Assembly (NCBI GenBank): GCA_033557465.1
Contig: CM066033.1
Span: 233,246,109-233,310,108 of the forward strand
Direction of reading: 5' to 3'
Length of the DNA stretch: 64,000 bases
Source: Ichthyophis bannanicus
Taxonomy: Eukaryota; Chordata; Amphibia; Gymnophiona; Ichthyophiidae
Positions 1 through 10,200 of this stretch are shown here, in pieces. Position numbers and translations under genes: made by a program. How positions within the stretch are numbered: the first letter of the stretch is position 1; each line of letters begins with the position of its first letter. Below the pieces are notes generated by a model, which saw only the letters and a list, made by a program, of their open reading frames with translations, was not told the DNA's origin and made no database searches.

Positions 1-211
1 GCACTTTCTTTGACCCTTTTCAAATCCAGGCTGAAAACTCACCTCTTTCGGATCTTGACTCGCCTGATCTCCTTGTGTTTTCTTTGTGTTGTCTGTCTTG
101 ACTAGATTGTAAGCTCTGATGAGCAGGGAATGTCTCTTGAATGTCTGTGCAGCGCTGCATATATCTTGTAACGCTATACAAATGCTCAGTAGTAGTAGTA
201 GTAGTAGTAGT
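1..211 (+). mobile_element. L2-type LINE 3' end with (AGT)n tail
   Basis: The stretch begins inside the last codons of an L2-like ORF2 (the family's usual 'pLFKsrLKtHLF' ending can be read as LTLFKSRLKTHLF). It runs through a 3' UTR with an 'agattgtaagctctgatgag' block and an 'aatgctcagtagtag' end, followed by a trinucleotide microsatellite at about 188-211. The same 3' end appears in the L2 copies near 16.5 kb and 35.4 kb. The element is cut by the window start, so its 5' extent is unknown. No functional protein remains. The family assignment rests on the shared tail and on the L2-type RT joined to the same tail at 33.5-35.4 kb. Confidence 0.75.
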
Positions 212-498
212 TTTCTCTAGGGCCTTGTGATGGGGTCTATAGAATATTATCCATCCGTCTCCAAAGGGAGTATCAACCGTCCCCTTTTAAGAGAGTCTGC
301 AGCCCAGAGTTCAGTGTTGGGAGGATGAGGCTCACAGAGAGAGGTTAAAAACCCAGCAGGTTGCAGCAGGGAAAGAGGCCCATGGAACCAGAAGTCCTTT
401 CAAGGCAAGAAGTGCAAAGAGGTTCTGAGGTAGGAACTTTAACTGGGACTGGAGGAAGGGCTGGGAAAATCAGCTTGTGGAGGTTTAACAAGCTGGAA
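212..498. other. Unassigned spacer
   Basis: No coding or RNA gene is recognisable. A short motif at 484-496 (tttaacaagctgg) recurs at 2373-2385 and 2451-2463, on the far side of the inverted arms. This suggests that one pre-existing host repeat was split by the element lying between. Confidence 0.3.
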
Positions 499-900
499 GA
501 CACAACAAGCGAGTCACAAGTGCCTTTATGCTTAAAAGACCCCTACGCGTTTCAGCGTTTTGCCTTCCTCGGGGGGACACAGCTTCAAACATAAAATGAT
601 AAAAATATATATTAAGATGAATCAAAAATACATAAATCAATAAAATATAAATAAATAAATAATATTAATGTTATTATAAAATAAAGGACAAATTAATAAA
701 AATATAAGAGAACTATATAATAAAAAGAATGTGTATGCACATACTCTTTAATAAAAACATAAAAAGTTAAAATGCACAATGAAAAACATAATTAAAACAG
801 GACACCAAAGGGCAGAGGGACACAGATAGTATATTAAGAATGAATGCATAGAAGAGATGAGGTATAAATACCAAGCTAAAAGATTTTTTAATTTTGTACT
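499..900 (-). repeat. Left arm of a 0.4-kb inverted repeat (Penelope-like or retrozyme-like)
   Basis: Read on the minus strand, this stretch matches 1904-2321 over nearly its whole length with small indels. Landmarks shared by both arms are the 'acaacaagcgag' outer end, the hammerhead-like core, an AT-rich middle and the inner 'ttttgtact' end. The arms are separated by about 1 kb. Penelope-like retroelements are known to carry pseudo-LTRs in direct or inverted orientation with hammerhead ribozyme motifs, which fits this arrangement. No Penelope RT or GIY-YIG domain is visible between the arms, so the element is non-autonomous or internally replaced. The alternative is two independent insertions of one repeat in opposite orientation. 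Confidence 0.55.
540..576 (-). ncRNA. Hammerhead-ribozyme-like motif (degenerate)
   Basis: On the minus strand a C-rich stem I strand is followed by CGAGGA, a short AGGC...CGCT hairpin, then GAAA, ACGCGT-like stem III sequence and a closing GGGG. This matches the order CUGANGA - stem II - GAAA - stem III - UH of a type I hammerhead with a minimal stem III. The conserved U4 is replaced by C and stem II is imperfect, so self-cleavage is doubtful. The second copy at 2227-2263 has the same U4 change. Confidence 0.45.
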
Positions 901-902
901 GA

Positions 903-1009
903 AACAGCTCTTGCCAATGTCTCCAGGCAAAATCCTTCTTGACCTCTCTTCTGCTTTTAACACTGTTGACCACAACCTTCTCCTTGATACCCTGTCCTCG
1001 CTTGGTCCG
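903..1009 (+). pseudogene. L2 reverse transcriptase fragment
   Basis: Translation gives an L2-type RT block with the hallmark LDLSSAFNTVDHNLLLDTL (the RT-A aspartate lies in LDLS) and the following LSSLG. The fragment is preceded by a 'tcttgccaatgtctcc' stretch equivalent to the L2 copy at 34.1 kb, but about 50 nt between the two blocks are missing. It lies just inside the left arm of the inverted repeat, so it is either a remnant of the insertion site or was carried between the arms. Non-functional. Confidence 0.65.
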
Positions 1010-1361
1010 CTATTGGCAACACTGTTAACTCGAGTCTGCTGCAATAGCAGACATTTGAGACACTAATAAAAAGAGAGCCACCAAAGGCTGTTTTAAATGT
1101 GTTGTTTTCTTATTGCTGAATTGGACTACAGATAAAGGAAGCCAACTGGATATTAAGAACAGTGTAATATAATGTATTGGATCATGAGTTGAGAATAGCA
1201 GCAACATATGAAAAAACTTTTAAAAAAAGAGTACTCACGTACAGCACGTCAAGCCAAAACTACAGCAGTGGTAGCTTCCGATTCAGCGTCTCATGTGCTA
1301 TCTCATTTTCTTTTAAAACTCGCAAAATGGAGCAGGCTCGAGTTAACAGTGTTGCCAATAG
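1010..1361. repeat. Inner inverted repeat (31 bp, 1010-1040 and 1331-1361) with 290-bp loop
   Basis: The 31-bp segment ctattggcaacactgttaac... at 1010-1040 is repeated in reverse complement at 1331-1361 with one mismatch. The loop (1041-1330) contains no clear gene; it includes an A-rich 'aaaaaacttttaaaaaaag' stretch and 'cacgtacagcacgtc'. The pair is nested inside the larger inverted arms at 499-900 and 1904-2321. It may be the termini of a small DNA element, or part of the same Penelope-like structure. Confidence 0.5.
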
Positions 1362-1903
1362 CACGCTGCTCTACTGATAAAGCTTTGTTCACATGTTTTT
1401 TATGAGTATCAAATCTTTCTAAAATTTTTTTTGACTTTTTATGTTTAAATCTTTTTCTATTCATTTTAAACAGCATACATATTAAAACATTGTAAGCAGC
1501 TTACATCTTGAAATTTTGACTTTTTAATTCTTTATTTTTACCTTTATTTTCAATTTATGCTCACGTCCAATGTTTATTTGAATTAACATATTTGCTAATC
1601 ACTGCCCTTTCAGAATCACTCCCATGTACACCTCTATAGAATCATTACTTTATAACAATAAGATCACTATATAATATAATACAGGGTGAGTCACTCTCAG
1701 TATTAGTTGTGGTTTGTTAAAAAAGTATATTACCTATACTGGTCCTCTCATCCCCTTTCCCTAAATTAATTGGTATTATGGGATAGTTGTCTTTTATATT
1801 TGATTTCTTTTATATATAACTCTCTTATTATATTTTGCGTCCAGTGACAAAAATACCATCAGTTCAGTGGCTTCCCAACAGAGTCACTCACAGTGCTTCA
1901 GTG
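1362..1903. other. AT-rich body of the inverted-arm element, no ORF
   Basis: Long T-rich and AT-rich stretches with no conserved protein in any frame. It is probably the internal non-coding part of the element bounded by the inverted arms. Confidence 0.3.
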
Positions 1904-2321
1904 AGTACAAAATTAAAAAATCTTTTAGCTTGGTATTTATACCTCATCTCTTCTATGCATTCATTCTTAATATACTATCTGTGTCTCTCTGCCCTTTGCT
2001 GTCCTGTTTTAATTATGTTTGTCATTGTGCATTTTAACTTTTTATGTTTTTATTAGAGTATGTGCACACACATTATTTTTATTATATAGTTCTCTTATAT
2101 TTTTATTAATTTGTCCTTTATTTTATAATAATATTAATAACATTTATTTATTTATATTTTATTGATTTATGCATGTTTGATTCATCTTAATAATTATTTT
2201 TTATTGTTTTATGTTTGAAGCTGTATCCCCCCCGAGGAAGGCAAAACGCCAAAACGCATAGGGTTTTTTTAAGCAATAAAGGCACTTGTGACCTCCACAT
2301 ACGCCACTCGCTTGTTGTGTC
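1904..2321 (+). repeat. Right arm of the 0.4-kb inverted repeat
   Basis: Inverted partner of 499-900. It begins at the shared 'agtacaaaatt', continues through an AT-rich part and a hammerhead-like core near 2227-2263, and ends with 'ctcgcttgttgtgtc'. Differences between the arms are scattered substitutions and small indels, so the arms diverged after insertion or came from two family members. Confidence 0.55.
2227..2263 (+). ncRNA. Hammerhead-ribozyme-like motif (degenerate), second copy
   Basis: C-run, CGAGGA, a 3-bp GGC/GCC hairpin with an AAAAC loop, then AAAA in place of GAAA, CGCATA and closing GGG. Relative to the copy at 540-576 this one has a better stem II but has lost the conserved G12, and it shares the C at position U4. 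The two copies damaged at different positions suggest a common functional ancestor. Confidence 0.4.
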
Positions 2322-2370
2322 TTTTGGAGTCTACGTACTGCGGGGGCTTCAGCTCTCTTTTGTGATTCCT

Positions 2371-2528
2371 GGTTTAACAAGCTGGGACAGAAGTAAAGCT
2401 GATTTTGTTTTCCATGAATTGCTGTCTGTTCTGGGTCTTACTTTGTGGAGATTTAACAAGCTGGGACAGAATAAAAACTGCTTTTGTTTTCCCTGAAGTG
2501 GTGTCTGATCTGTGTTTTAAAGAAACCC
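2371..2528. repeat. 79-bp tandem duplication
   Basis: Unit 1 starts at 2371 (ggtttaacaagctgggacag) and unit 2 at 2450 (gatttaacaagctgggacag). Both continue with ...gttttcc, an interval and tgtctg/gtgtctg. Divergence is moderate. The shared start motif also occurs once at about 482-495. Confidence 0.55.
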
Positions 2529-3422
2529 CTTTCCACAACATGCCACACTATTGCAGGCCTCTAGTTAGACCTCTTCACAGAGCAAACTGGCACTCCTTAA
2601 TGCCCAACCTGTCACAGCCTTCCGGCTCCTACTGTATTGTAGCATCAACCACTAAGGGAGCGTTCCTCTTTACCTTTTGAACCTGTCTTGCTAGTTGATA
2701 GCGCTCTTCCTCTCTCTCTTTCTCTCTTGTCCCTCTGTGTCCCCTTTCCAGTAAGCAAGGCTGTCTTTTAAATTGGCTCCTAGCCTGCATAATTTGAAAC
2801 AGATGCCCAATTACCTACCCTTGGTTCCTACGATTCCCAGCCTTCCTCTAAGTGCCTTGTCTTTTAAGAACTTTCCTGTGCTCTCTAGAGCTTCCTCTAC
2901 TGTCTGGCTGGTCCTTAAATAGTAGTGTTCCCTTAAGCATACCAATTTTCAAACTGTGCATTTTGGGGCAAAGTCCATGGATTATTTTTATCTATGGACT
3001 TTGCCCAAGTTTCAAAGCAAAAATACATACTGTATGCACTTTTGCTTTGAAAATTGCTGTGGGTACAAAGTACCGAGAGACTTTTAATTGAATTGAATTT
3101 AAAACTGTATCATAAACTTTTTCATTCTTTAGAATGTACAAGAATAGTGGCAATACTATATCATTACATTACAATTAAGAAAATGAAATAAAATGCATAA
3201 AAACAGACATTAAGCCAAAACAGTAACAGCAATATAAAACACATTTGTGTCTGCTTTCTCTGTGGATACATTTAATATGGAAGTGCAAATTCGGTTGTCA
3301 TGAATTCTTAAAAATTAATTTCCCTTACCCGAACAAAAAAAATACCCTTAAATTTATTTTCTTAAACACACATGTATATATCTTTGAACAAGCCCTTCCA
3401 TGGAACTGCATAAAAATAAGGA
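2529..3422. other. Unassigned region with a hairpin at 2966-3006
   Basis: No gene is recognised. A 13-bp perfect inverted repeat (gggcaaagtccat / atggactttgccc) with a 15-nt loop lies at 2966-3006. It is flanked by further imperfect symmetry (tttcaaactgtgc... and ...tttgctttgaaaa), suggesting the core of a palindromic MITE. The rest is AT-rich with short poly-A and poly-T runs. Confidence 0.35.
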
Positions 3423-3747
3423 GCCTGATATTTAGACGGGTTTATTTGGTTAGCAGGACCTATTAACCAGATAAATCCCACTGAGCCTAACAGTCAATGA
3501 CAGCATCCGGAGAGTGCCACTTACCACCATGGCACCATCTGGATAATGCCAGAGCTGTCCATTGGTGGGCCAAAAGTAATATGAACCGTTAGCAGGTCTA
3601 AACCTTTTTGGTTTGGCTATCCTTACAGTCCACAACGGCCACCATTTCAACCAGATATTCAGTGCAGGCCACTATCTGGGCACTTTTGCCTGTGGGGGTT
3701 GGCCCTGACAAGAAACACTAACCACCGTGGACTGAATATTGTCCTAA
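3423..3747. repeat. Possible palindromic DNA-transposon remnant
   Basis: The ends are weakly complementary: 'gcctgatattta' at the left, 'ctgaatattgtcct' at the right. The interior repeats 'ccagata' and 'ctggata' motifs in both orientations (ttaaccagataaatcc, catctggataatgcc, caaccagatattc, ccactatctgg). This resembles the palindromic family at 12480-12840. No transposase or clear target duplication is visible. Confidence 0.3.
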
Positions 3748-3959
3748 AAGGTTACTAAACATAAAATCTAAGATGATACCTTTTTTATTGAACAAGGTCT
3801 CAACTTTTGCTTGATCTCTTAAGGTTTACAGGTAGTTTACTTTAGTAAATCAATTTGATTATTGCTCCCATAATATCAGATTGCAGCATCTGATAATGAG
3901 GTTTGCATGTTACTAATTCCATAGCAAATTCCATTTCTGGCTTTGCCCTAAGTGATTTT

Positions 3960-4690
3960 GAAGGAAATTTTGGAATTACTCAGTGCTTCATTGACACAGG
4001 CCCGTTTCCCTGCTTTGCTAGAGGAATTAATAGTGACCCTGGTTCTTAAAAAAAATGGGGTTTAGGCTGTGGAAAATCTATGACCAATTTCTAATTGTCT
4101 TTTTTTTTGACAAAAATTATGGAGGTGGTCACAAATCAGAATGGGACTTTTATGAGAAGAAGAGAAGACCTTAAATTTCAGACAAGTGGGCTTCACAAGA
4201 AGCTACACTATAAAATTTCTTCTGGGAGCTATTGAAGGTACTCTGTATCATTGTCTGGATAGAGGGGAGCCAGTTTTACTGGTAGCATTAGATTTGACAG
4301 TCACCTTTTGATTTGGTCAGCTGTGATCTTGTAATTCATTGATGTGGCAGACTGGGCTTTGGTGGCAACACTCTGACCTGCCTTATATCTTTCTTGATGG
4401 GATGTTCATTTCAAGTAAAGGCAAATAATAAACTTTACTTTGTTAAAAATTGAATTTGTGGGGGGTCCTTCAGAAATCGGCATCCCATTGCTTACACCAT
4501 TTTTCTACAACTGTTGAGAAATTGGTAAAGGACTATGGTTGTATACTTTGCTTATGTAGATGATAGCCAAATATTGGCTACTCTGAGAAGTATGGATGGA
4601 GACGTCTCAGTTATGGTAAAGTGCCAGGCTGAGAGCAAGGTAATACTCTGCCTGAAAGCTCTCATAAGGGTTTTTGTGTTCATTTTTGAA
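3960..4690 (+). pseudogene. Ancient LINE reverse transcriptase relic
   Basis: Reading across frameshifts gives an RT order typical of Jockey-superfamily LINEs: a VTLVLKKNG-like block near 4005, a 'LDLxxxFDLVSxxLV'-like block near 4290-4340, and near 4545-4600 'LYFAYVDDSQILATL', the RT catalytic YxDD box (YVDD). Several frameshifts and stops interrupt the frame and no ends are detectable. It is more decayed than any other RT copy in the window, so probably the oldest insertion. Confidence 0.5.
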
Positions 4691-5054
4691 AGCTAATTCT
4701 TAAAGGGGATTTGGTGTTGCTTTTTAAAAGCAAAGTCTTTTTTTCTATACTGCAAAAGGGGAATTTTTTTTGTTTGTGGTGGTGGGCAAAGCTCTGTCAG
4801 AGTTCATAGTCTTTGTGTTAGATCCCTCCTTACCCACCCCAGCACCCACCCACACCATGTGAGCATTCTTGCTTTATTGAGCAACTCCCCAATTAGCTAC
4901 ACGTAGGGACATAGAACAACACTGTTATAACACACTTAAAAGAGGTTAACTGTCTTTTCTCCTAAAGGACAGCTGAGGAACAGGTAGGGACTTTGGTAGG
5001 GGTTTTTTTGTTGTTGTTTTTAAATTCAACAAGTACCCAAGCTCCAACTAAACA
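4691..5054. other. Unassigned spacer, probably CR1 5' flank or UTR
   Basis: No gene recognised. It includes a poly-T/TTG run near 5008-5022. The last part may be the 5' leader of the CR1 element whose ORF1 begins at 5055. Confidence 0.25.
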
Positions 5055-5935
5055 ATGGCTGGGAAAAATCATATTGCTAAAGCTGTTGTCCCCATTATAG
5101 CGTCTGTCTCTGTCCAGACAGAGATCCTAATGCTAGGTGAAGGACAGGTTCTATGTGCAGGATGCCTGCATGCTGAGGCTCTCAGGGAACAAGGGGTGGG
5201 AAGAGGTGGCAAGCTGAGAAGCATTTGAGACAGCTTCCTGAAACATCCAAGCTCTCCGATAGAAGTGAAGATGGGTGGCTACAGAATGAAGAAGGTTGGA
5301 CACGAGCCTGCAGCATCAACAATCCAACTCTTCCAGCCCTTGAAATGAAAAACCAGTATGTAACCCTGGAAGTGGACAAGGTAGAAGTAGCCAAAGAAAG
5401 GGAAGAACCACAGCTCGAGCACCCCAAAGTTGCAGAATCAGTCACCACAAGAAAGAGAAGGGTAATGCTGGTTGGAGACTTTCTCTTCTGAGGAATACTG
5501 AGGCATCCATCTGCTGACCAGATTTGATATCCAGAGAGGTATGCTGTCTGCCATGTGCCAAAATCTGAGATGTTAGAGAGTTTTCTGAGACTTATCAAGC
5601 CTACTGACTATTATCTAATGTTACTTATTCATTTCGTCACAAATGATACTGCTAGGTATCCCTCCGAGTATATCAAAAGTGATTTCTTGGCACTAGGACA
5701 GAGGGTGAAGCAGATAGATGTGCAAATGGTATTCTCTTCAATCCTCCTGGTTGAGGGTAAAGGCCCAGGCAAAGAAGCTCGCATCCTGGAGATGAATGCA
5801 TGAATGTGTGGATGGTATCATCAAGAAAGTTTTGGTTTCCTGGACCATGGGATGATGTCCATCTGTCCAAGAAGAGTTGAAGTGTCTTCAACAGCAGACT
5901 GGATAACCTACTGAAGAGGGCTTTAAACTAGATTT
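5055..5935 (+). pseudogene. CR1 LINE ORF1 relic (cysteine motif plus SGNH esterase-like domain)
   Basis: The first ATG (5055) opens a frame with VLCAGC, the kind of cysteine motif found at the start of CR1 ORF1p. A stop near 5227 and a shift follow; the frame resumes at 5225 through an acidic linker to RRVMLVGDF at about 5457-5485, the block-I position of the CR1 ORF1 SGNH/esterase domain. It is frameshifted again just after this. Frame 5555-5803 continues the domain (LLIHFVTND matches the VxxGxND block III, then DFLALGQRVKQ). The rest, up to a 'NRLDNLLKRALN'-like end near 5930, is broken. CR1 ORF1p binds RNA in the LINE ribonucleoprotein. Several frameshifts make this copy dead. ORF2 follows directly on the same strand. 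Confidence 0.75.
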
Positions 5936-5941
5936 GATGGG

Positions 5942-8900
5942 ATGGGTGAAGAAAGCCCCCAGGTAAGTGAAACATTAAATACATCAGTAGAAATGGGTAA
6001 AGGGGGCAACATCTGGAAAGGGGTGTATATAAAAGCCCGTAGCATGGGAAATAAGATCCCAGATGTTGAGGCTTTAATGGAAGAGGCTGACTTGGATTTA
6101 CTGGCAGCTATAGACACATGGTTCACAGACAATCATGACCGGGAGGCAATTATATCAGTCTGTACCTTATTCAGGAAGGACAGGGTAGAAAGAAGGGAAG
6201 GTGGAGTGGCACTATTTATAAAAAATAATATTAAAGCTATAGAATTACAGGGCTTAAAAGGGAGAGAGGAGGCACTGTGGGTTAAACTAGAAAGAGGAAA
6301 AGGGAAATCAATTTGCATTGGAGTTTTATACAGATCCCCCTCATAGGGAGTAGAAGTGGATGAAGATCTAATAGAAGACACATGCAGTATTTTCATGAAA
6401 GGATAAATGTTCCTGATAGGTGATTTCAATATGCCAGATGTGGATTGGCATGTCCCTGCTGTGGTGTCATCTAAAAGTAAGGAGATCCTGGATTCCCTAC
6501 AAGGAGAACTATTCAATCAACTCGTAACAGAACCCACACATGATGTGGCCATTCTGGACTTACAAATGGGGAAAGTGTTTGATATTATAGTGGGAGATCT
6601 TACATCCACTGATCACCAGATAGTCAGTTTTAGGACTAAGGCTGATAAAATCCAGTCAAAAGCTTAGACCTCAGGAAAACTAACTTTGCCAATATGGAAC
6701 AATACCTCAAGGAGTCATTAGCAGGATGGCATGGGAACAGCTGGGGATGTAGAAAAACAGTGGGCAAAATTGAAAGGGGATATTTTAAGGGCAACAAACC
6801 TTTTTGTTAGGAAGGTGAATAAATGTAAAAGAAAATTGAGGCTGCTATGGTTCTCAAAAGAAGTAGATGACAAAGTTTAAGAAAAAGAGGGAGGCCATCA
6901 TGAAATACAAGAGATCACAGAGAGAGGAAAAATTTAGAGACGTTAGCAAAGTAGTCAGGAAAGGAAAGGTACAAAAAGAAAAAGAAATAGCCAATACAAT
7001 AAAATGAGGGGATAAGACATTTTTCAGATGTGTTAGTGAGGAGGAAGGGCAAAAGGTACTATCAAACTCAAGGGTGACAGGGAAGAATATGCAGAAACTG
7101 ATGAGGATAAAGCATAATTGCTTAACAAATATTTCTGTTCACAGATGAAGGGCCAAGAGCAGGAAGGCAGAAAACACCTACAAATAGAAACAGAAGTGAC
7201 AGGAATGTTTATGTTTATGTTTATGTTTTATTAAAATTTGATATACCACCCACACCAAATTAGGCATCTGGGCGGTTTACAATTAAAATTACATGGCTGC
7301 AGAAGTAGGAAAAGAACGCCATCAAATTAAAAACAGTAAAGAGGAGAAGAAAATTACAAGACAAATAAGACGAAAAACATGACAGCAAGGGTGGGTCAGA
7401 AGAAGAGCAAGAAAGAAAAGCAAACAAAAGGGCAGGGCTTATGGGGGGAGGTTAAATGCCGTGGTGAATAAGTGGGAATCTTGAACGATTTTCAGAGGAC
7501 CGTTTTCATGAGGAACTAGCTAAACTAAAAGTAGAAAAAGTGATGGGTCCGGATGGGATACATCCAAGAATACTGAGGGAACTTGGAGATGTTCTAACTG
7601 CTCCACTGTCTGACCTTTTCAATGCCTCTTTGGAGTGGTGCTAGAGGACTGGAGAAAAGCACATATGGTCCCTTTACACAAAAGCAGATGTAAGTATGTA
7701 TTGAGAACTACAGCTGGTTAGTCTAACCTCGGTGGTTAGTAAATTATTAGAAAGGCTACTAAAAGAGAATAGTGAGGTTTCTGGATTCCAATGGATTGCA
7801 GGATCCGAGGCAGCATAGATTCACCAGAGGCAGGTCTTACCAGACAAATCTGATTGATTGATTGATTGCTTTGACTGGGTGACCAGTGAGTTGGAGTGAG
7901 GGAGAGCCCTGGTGTACTTGGATTTCAGTAAAACCTTAGACACCGTTCCGCAGAGGCAACTTATAAACAACTGAGCACCCTAGGGATGGATCCTAAAGTT
8001 ACTGATTGGGTTAGAAATTTGGTTGAGGCGACAAAGGGTACAGGTAAATGACTTACTCTGAGGAGAAGGAGGTTATCAGTGGTGTGCTGCAGGGATCTGT
8101 CCTTGATCCGATTTTTTTTTTTTTTTTTGTTAGTGATATTGCGGAAAAGCTGTCTGGTAAGGTTTGCTTATTTGCAGTTGATGCCAAAATCTGCAATAGA
8201 GTGACACCCAGGAAGGAGTAGATAACATGAGGAGGGATCTAGCTAAGCTTGAAGAATGGTCTAGAATTTGGCAGCTGAAATTTTAATGACAAAAAATGCA
8301 GGGTTGTGCGCTTGGGCTGCAAAAATCCAAAGGAGCGGTGCAGTGTAGGGGGTGGGGTTCTTCTGTCCACCAAATAAGAGTTAAACATGGGCAAAATTGC
8401 ATCTGACAATCTTAAAGTAGCTAAACAGGTAGAAAAGGAGTCTGTAAAAGCCAGAAGGATGCTTGGGTGTATAGGGAGAGGAATGGCCAGCAGTAAAAAG
8501 GAGGTGATGATATTTCTGTAGAAGTCTCTGGTGCGACCTCATTTGGAATATCGTGTGCAATTTTGGAGACCGCACCTTCAAAAGGATATAAGCAGATTGG
8601 AATCAGTGCAGAGGGTGGTTACTAAAATGGTTAGTGGACTTCGTTATAAAGCATATGAGAACAGACTTAAAGATCTTAATATGTATACTTTAGAGGAAAG
8701 GCGGGATAGAGGAGATATGATAGAGACGTTTAAATACCTCTACGGCATAAATGCACAGCAGATTCTTTCAGTTGAAGGCAAGCTCTGCTACAAGGGGACA
8801 TAGGATGAGGGTGAAAGGGGATAGACTCGGAAGTAATATGCGGAAATATTTATTTACAGAAAGAGTGGTAGATGTGTGGAATAGTCTCCTAGTGGAGATA

Positions 8901-9050
8901 GTAGAGACCCAGGACAGTATCTGAATTTAAGAAAGCATGGGACTAACACACCAGATCTCTAAAGGAAAAGAAGGGACTATAGTAGTTGTATGGACGGACA
9001 GACTTGATAGGTCATATGGTCTTTTTCTGCTGTAATGTTTCTATGTTTTT
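5942..9050 (+). pseudogene. CR1 LINE ORF2 relic (endonuclease + RT) and 3' tail, subfamily A
   Basis: Decayed ORF2. The apurinic-like endonuclease spans 5990-6665: KARSMGNKIPD start, IDTWF in place of the catalytic E-T-W, GGVALFIKN, GVLYRSPS, GDFNMPDVDW at 6425 and STDHQIVSF near 6607. The RT domain resumes after a nested insertion (7203-7480) with VMGPDGIHPRIL, DWRKAHMVPLHKS, QHRFTRGRSYQTNLI and a damaged CLFAVDAKI in place of FADD near 8170. The C-terminal thumb is read at 8531-8803. Multiple stops and frameshifts. The 3' end near 9050 carries the octamer-like 'tttctatgtttt' that marks CR1 tails. Copies of the same subfamily lie at 22.0-23.5 kb and 50.8-57.3 kb. Confidence 0.85.
7203..7480 (-). 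mobile_element. Jockey-type LINE 3' end inserted in CR1 ORF2
   Basis: A (TGTTTA)n stretch is followed by 'ttgatataccaccca...gggcggtttacaatt'. Read on the minus strand this is the 3' terminus shared by many LINE copies in this window (gcggtatatcaa...taaacat). The A-rich body up to about 7480 is 3' UTR. It interrupts the CR1 ORF2 between the endonuclease and the RT fingers. Target duplications could not be fixed with confidence. Confidence 0.6.
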
Positions 9051-9249
9051 AATCCAACTCCTATCCAACATTCAATGCCTCTTTCTCAGTGACCTACTCC
9101 GAAGGAAACAGGCTTTGCTGAGACAGGAGCCCCAGGCTTTCTGGTTGAGAGTCCCGGCAGTCCCACAAGTGCAATTGCCTTCCTGGATTTGCACCCTGAG
9201 AGTGAAGAGGCAAAAGTGAGTGTGGATCAGTGGTTGGCATGATGACTAA

Positions 9250-9377
9250 GGGGCTTGTTTACAAAGCCGCGGTAGCGGTTTGCGATCGTAATCGGAGCCG
9301 CGGCCCCATTGATTTCAATGGGGCCGCGGTTGCGATCGCGATCGCGAACCACTACCGCGGCTTTGTAAACAAGCCCC
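9250..9377. mobile_element. Palindromic PIF/Harbinger-type MITE with TAA target duplication
   Basis: A 128-bp element that is an almost perfect palindrome around 9313 (centre ccattgatttcaatgg). It starts ggggcttgtttacaaagccg and ends with the reverse complement, flanked on both sides by TAA (9247-9249, 9378-9380), the TWA target duplication typical of PIF/Harbinger. It is very GC- and CpG-rich (tgcgatcgcgatcgcgaacc). The terminal motif resembles the ends of the 3.6-kb element at 27056-30651, so a related transposase probably moved both. Single-stranded, it would fold into one long hairpin. Confidence 0.8.
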
Positions 9378-9484
9378 TAAGTAACTGGCATCACAGAAGT
9401 CAGCCTGTTCAGCTGAGTCAACAAATCATCATCATCCCTCTCCTCAGGTAAAGGACAATGAAGGAATGCTGAAGTTACTTTGTC

Positions 9485-10200
9485 TGCTGTTTGGACTATT
9501 TATTTTTATTTGTTTATTTATTTAGCTGTGCTTTTATACCGTTTTTCGCCGGGTCAAAGCAGTTTACAATCAACTGAAGAATACAATAAAACATGGAGTA
9601 AATGTATATTAACTATGTACAGATGACTTTGTTTTGAACTGGCTAATACAATCACTTAACTATATACATTAGTATGCTTTTGTTGGGGGGGGGGGGGGAG
9701 TAGGGTTAAGTTCCAGGTCCATAGTGTTCAATGAATAGATGGGGTTTTTTTCAGTTGTTTCCAGAATGATGAGATCTTTGTTGCATCTCATGGTGGCAGG
9801 GAGAGAATTCCATAGAGTGGGTGCATAAAGTTCAAATGCTCTTGCGCAGGCTTTCTGGGTGCTCTTAGTTTTCATATGGGAGATGATCAGGGTGTTGCTG
9901 ATAGATTGGCTGCTGGCTCTGGTTGCAAGGGGTGGAGAAGGCTGAGAAGGTGTGAGGAGAAGGGGCCCATGAGTGTTTGTAGGTCATCATCAATGTTTTG
10001 TATTTGATGTGACTGTTGAGGGGAAGCCAGTGGAGATGCCTGAGGATGGAGGTTATGTGTTCATGTTTAGGGGCTGTCGGAAGGGTGCATGGAGCAGTAT
10101 GGAGGGCTGTACATAGTGGGAGGGTGGTTGATTATGGGAGGCCTTGGTAGATGGAGTTGCAGTAGTCGAGGATTGGAAGGATGCAGTCTCTAAAAGTGCC
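9485..10200 (-). pseudogene. Jockey-superfamily LINE, ORF2 C-terminus and 3' UTR
   Basis: Minus strand. It starts near 10197 with GTFRDCILPILDYCNSIYQGLP, a block that in this LINE family follows the RT thumb. It continues with stops through a TYKH... stretch and ends with AFELYAPTLWNSLPATMR at 9800-9860. The 3' UTR ends near 9485 with the common 'gtataaaagcacagctaaataaa' tail. The poly-G run at 9686-9698 sits in the UTR-proximal part. The copy is 5'-truncated and dead. It uses the same tail as the elements at 14641-17150 and 54066-56892. Confidence 0.7.
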
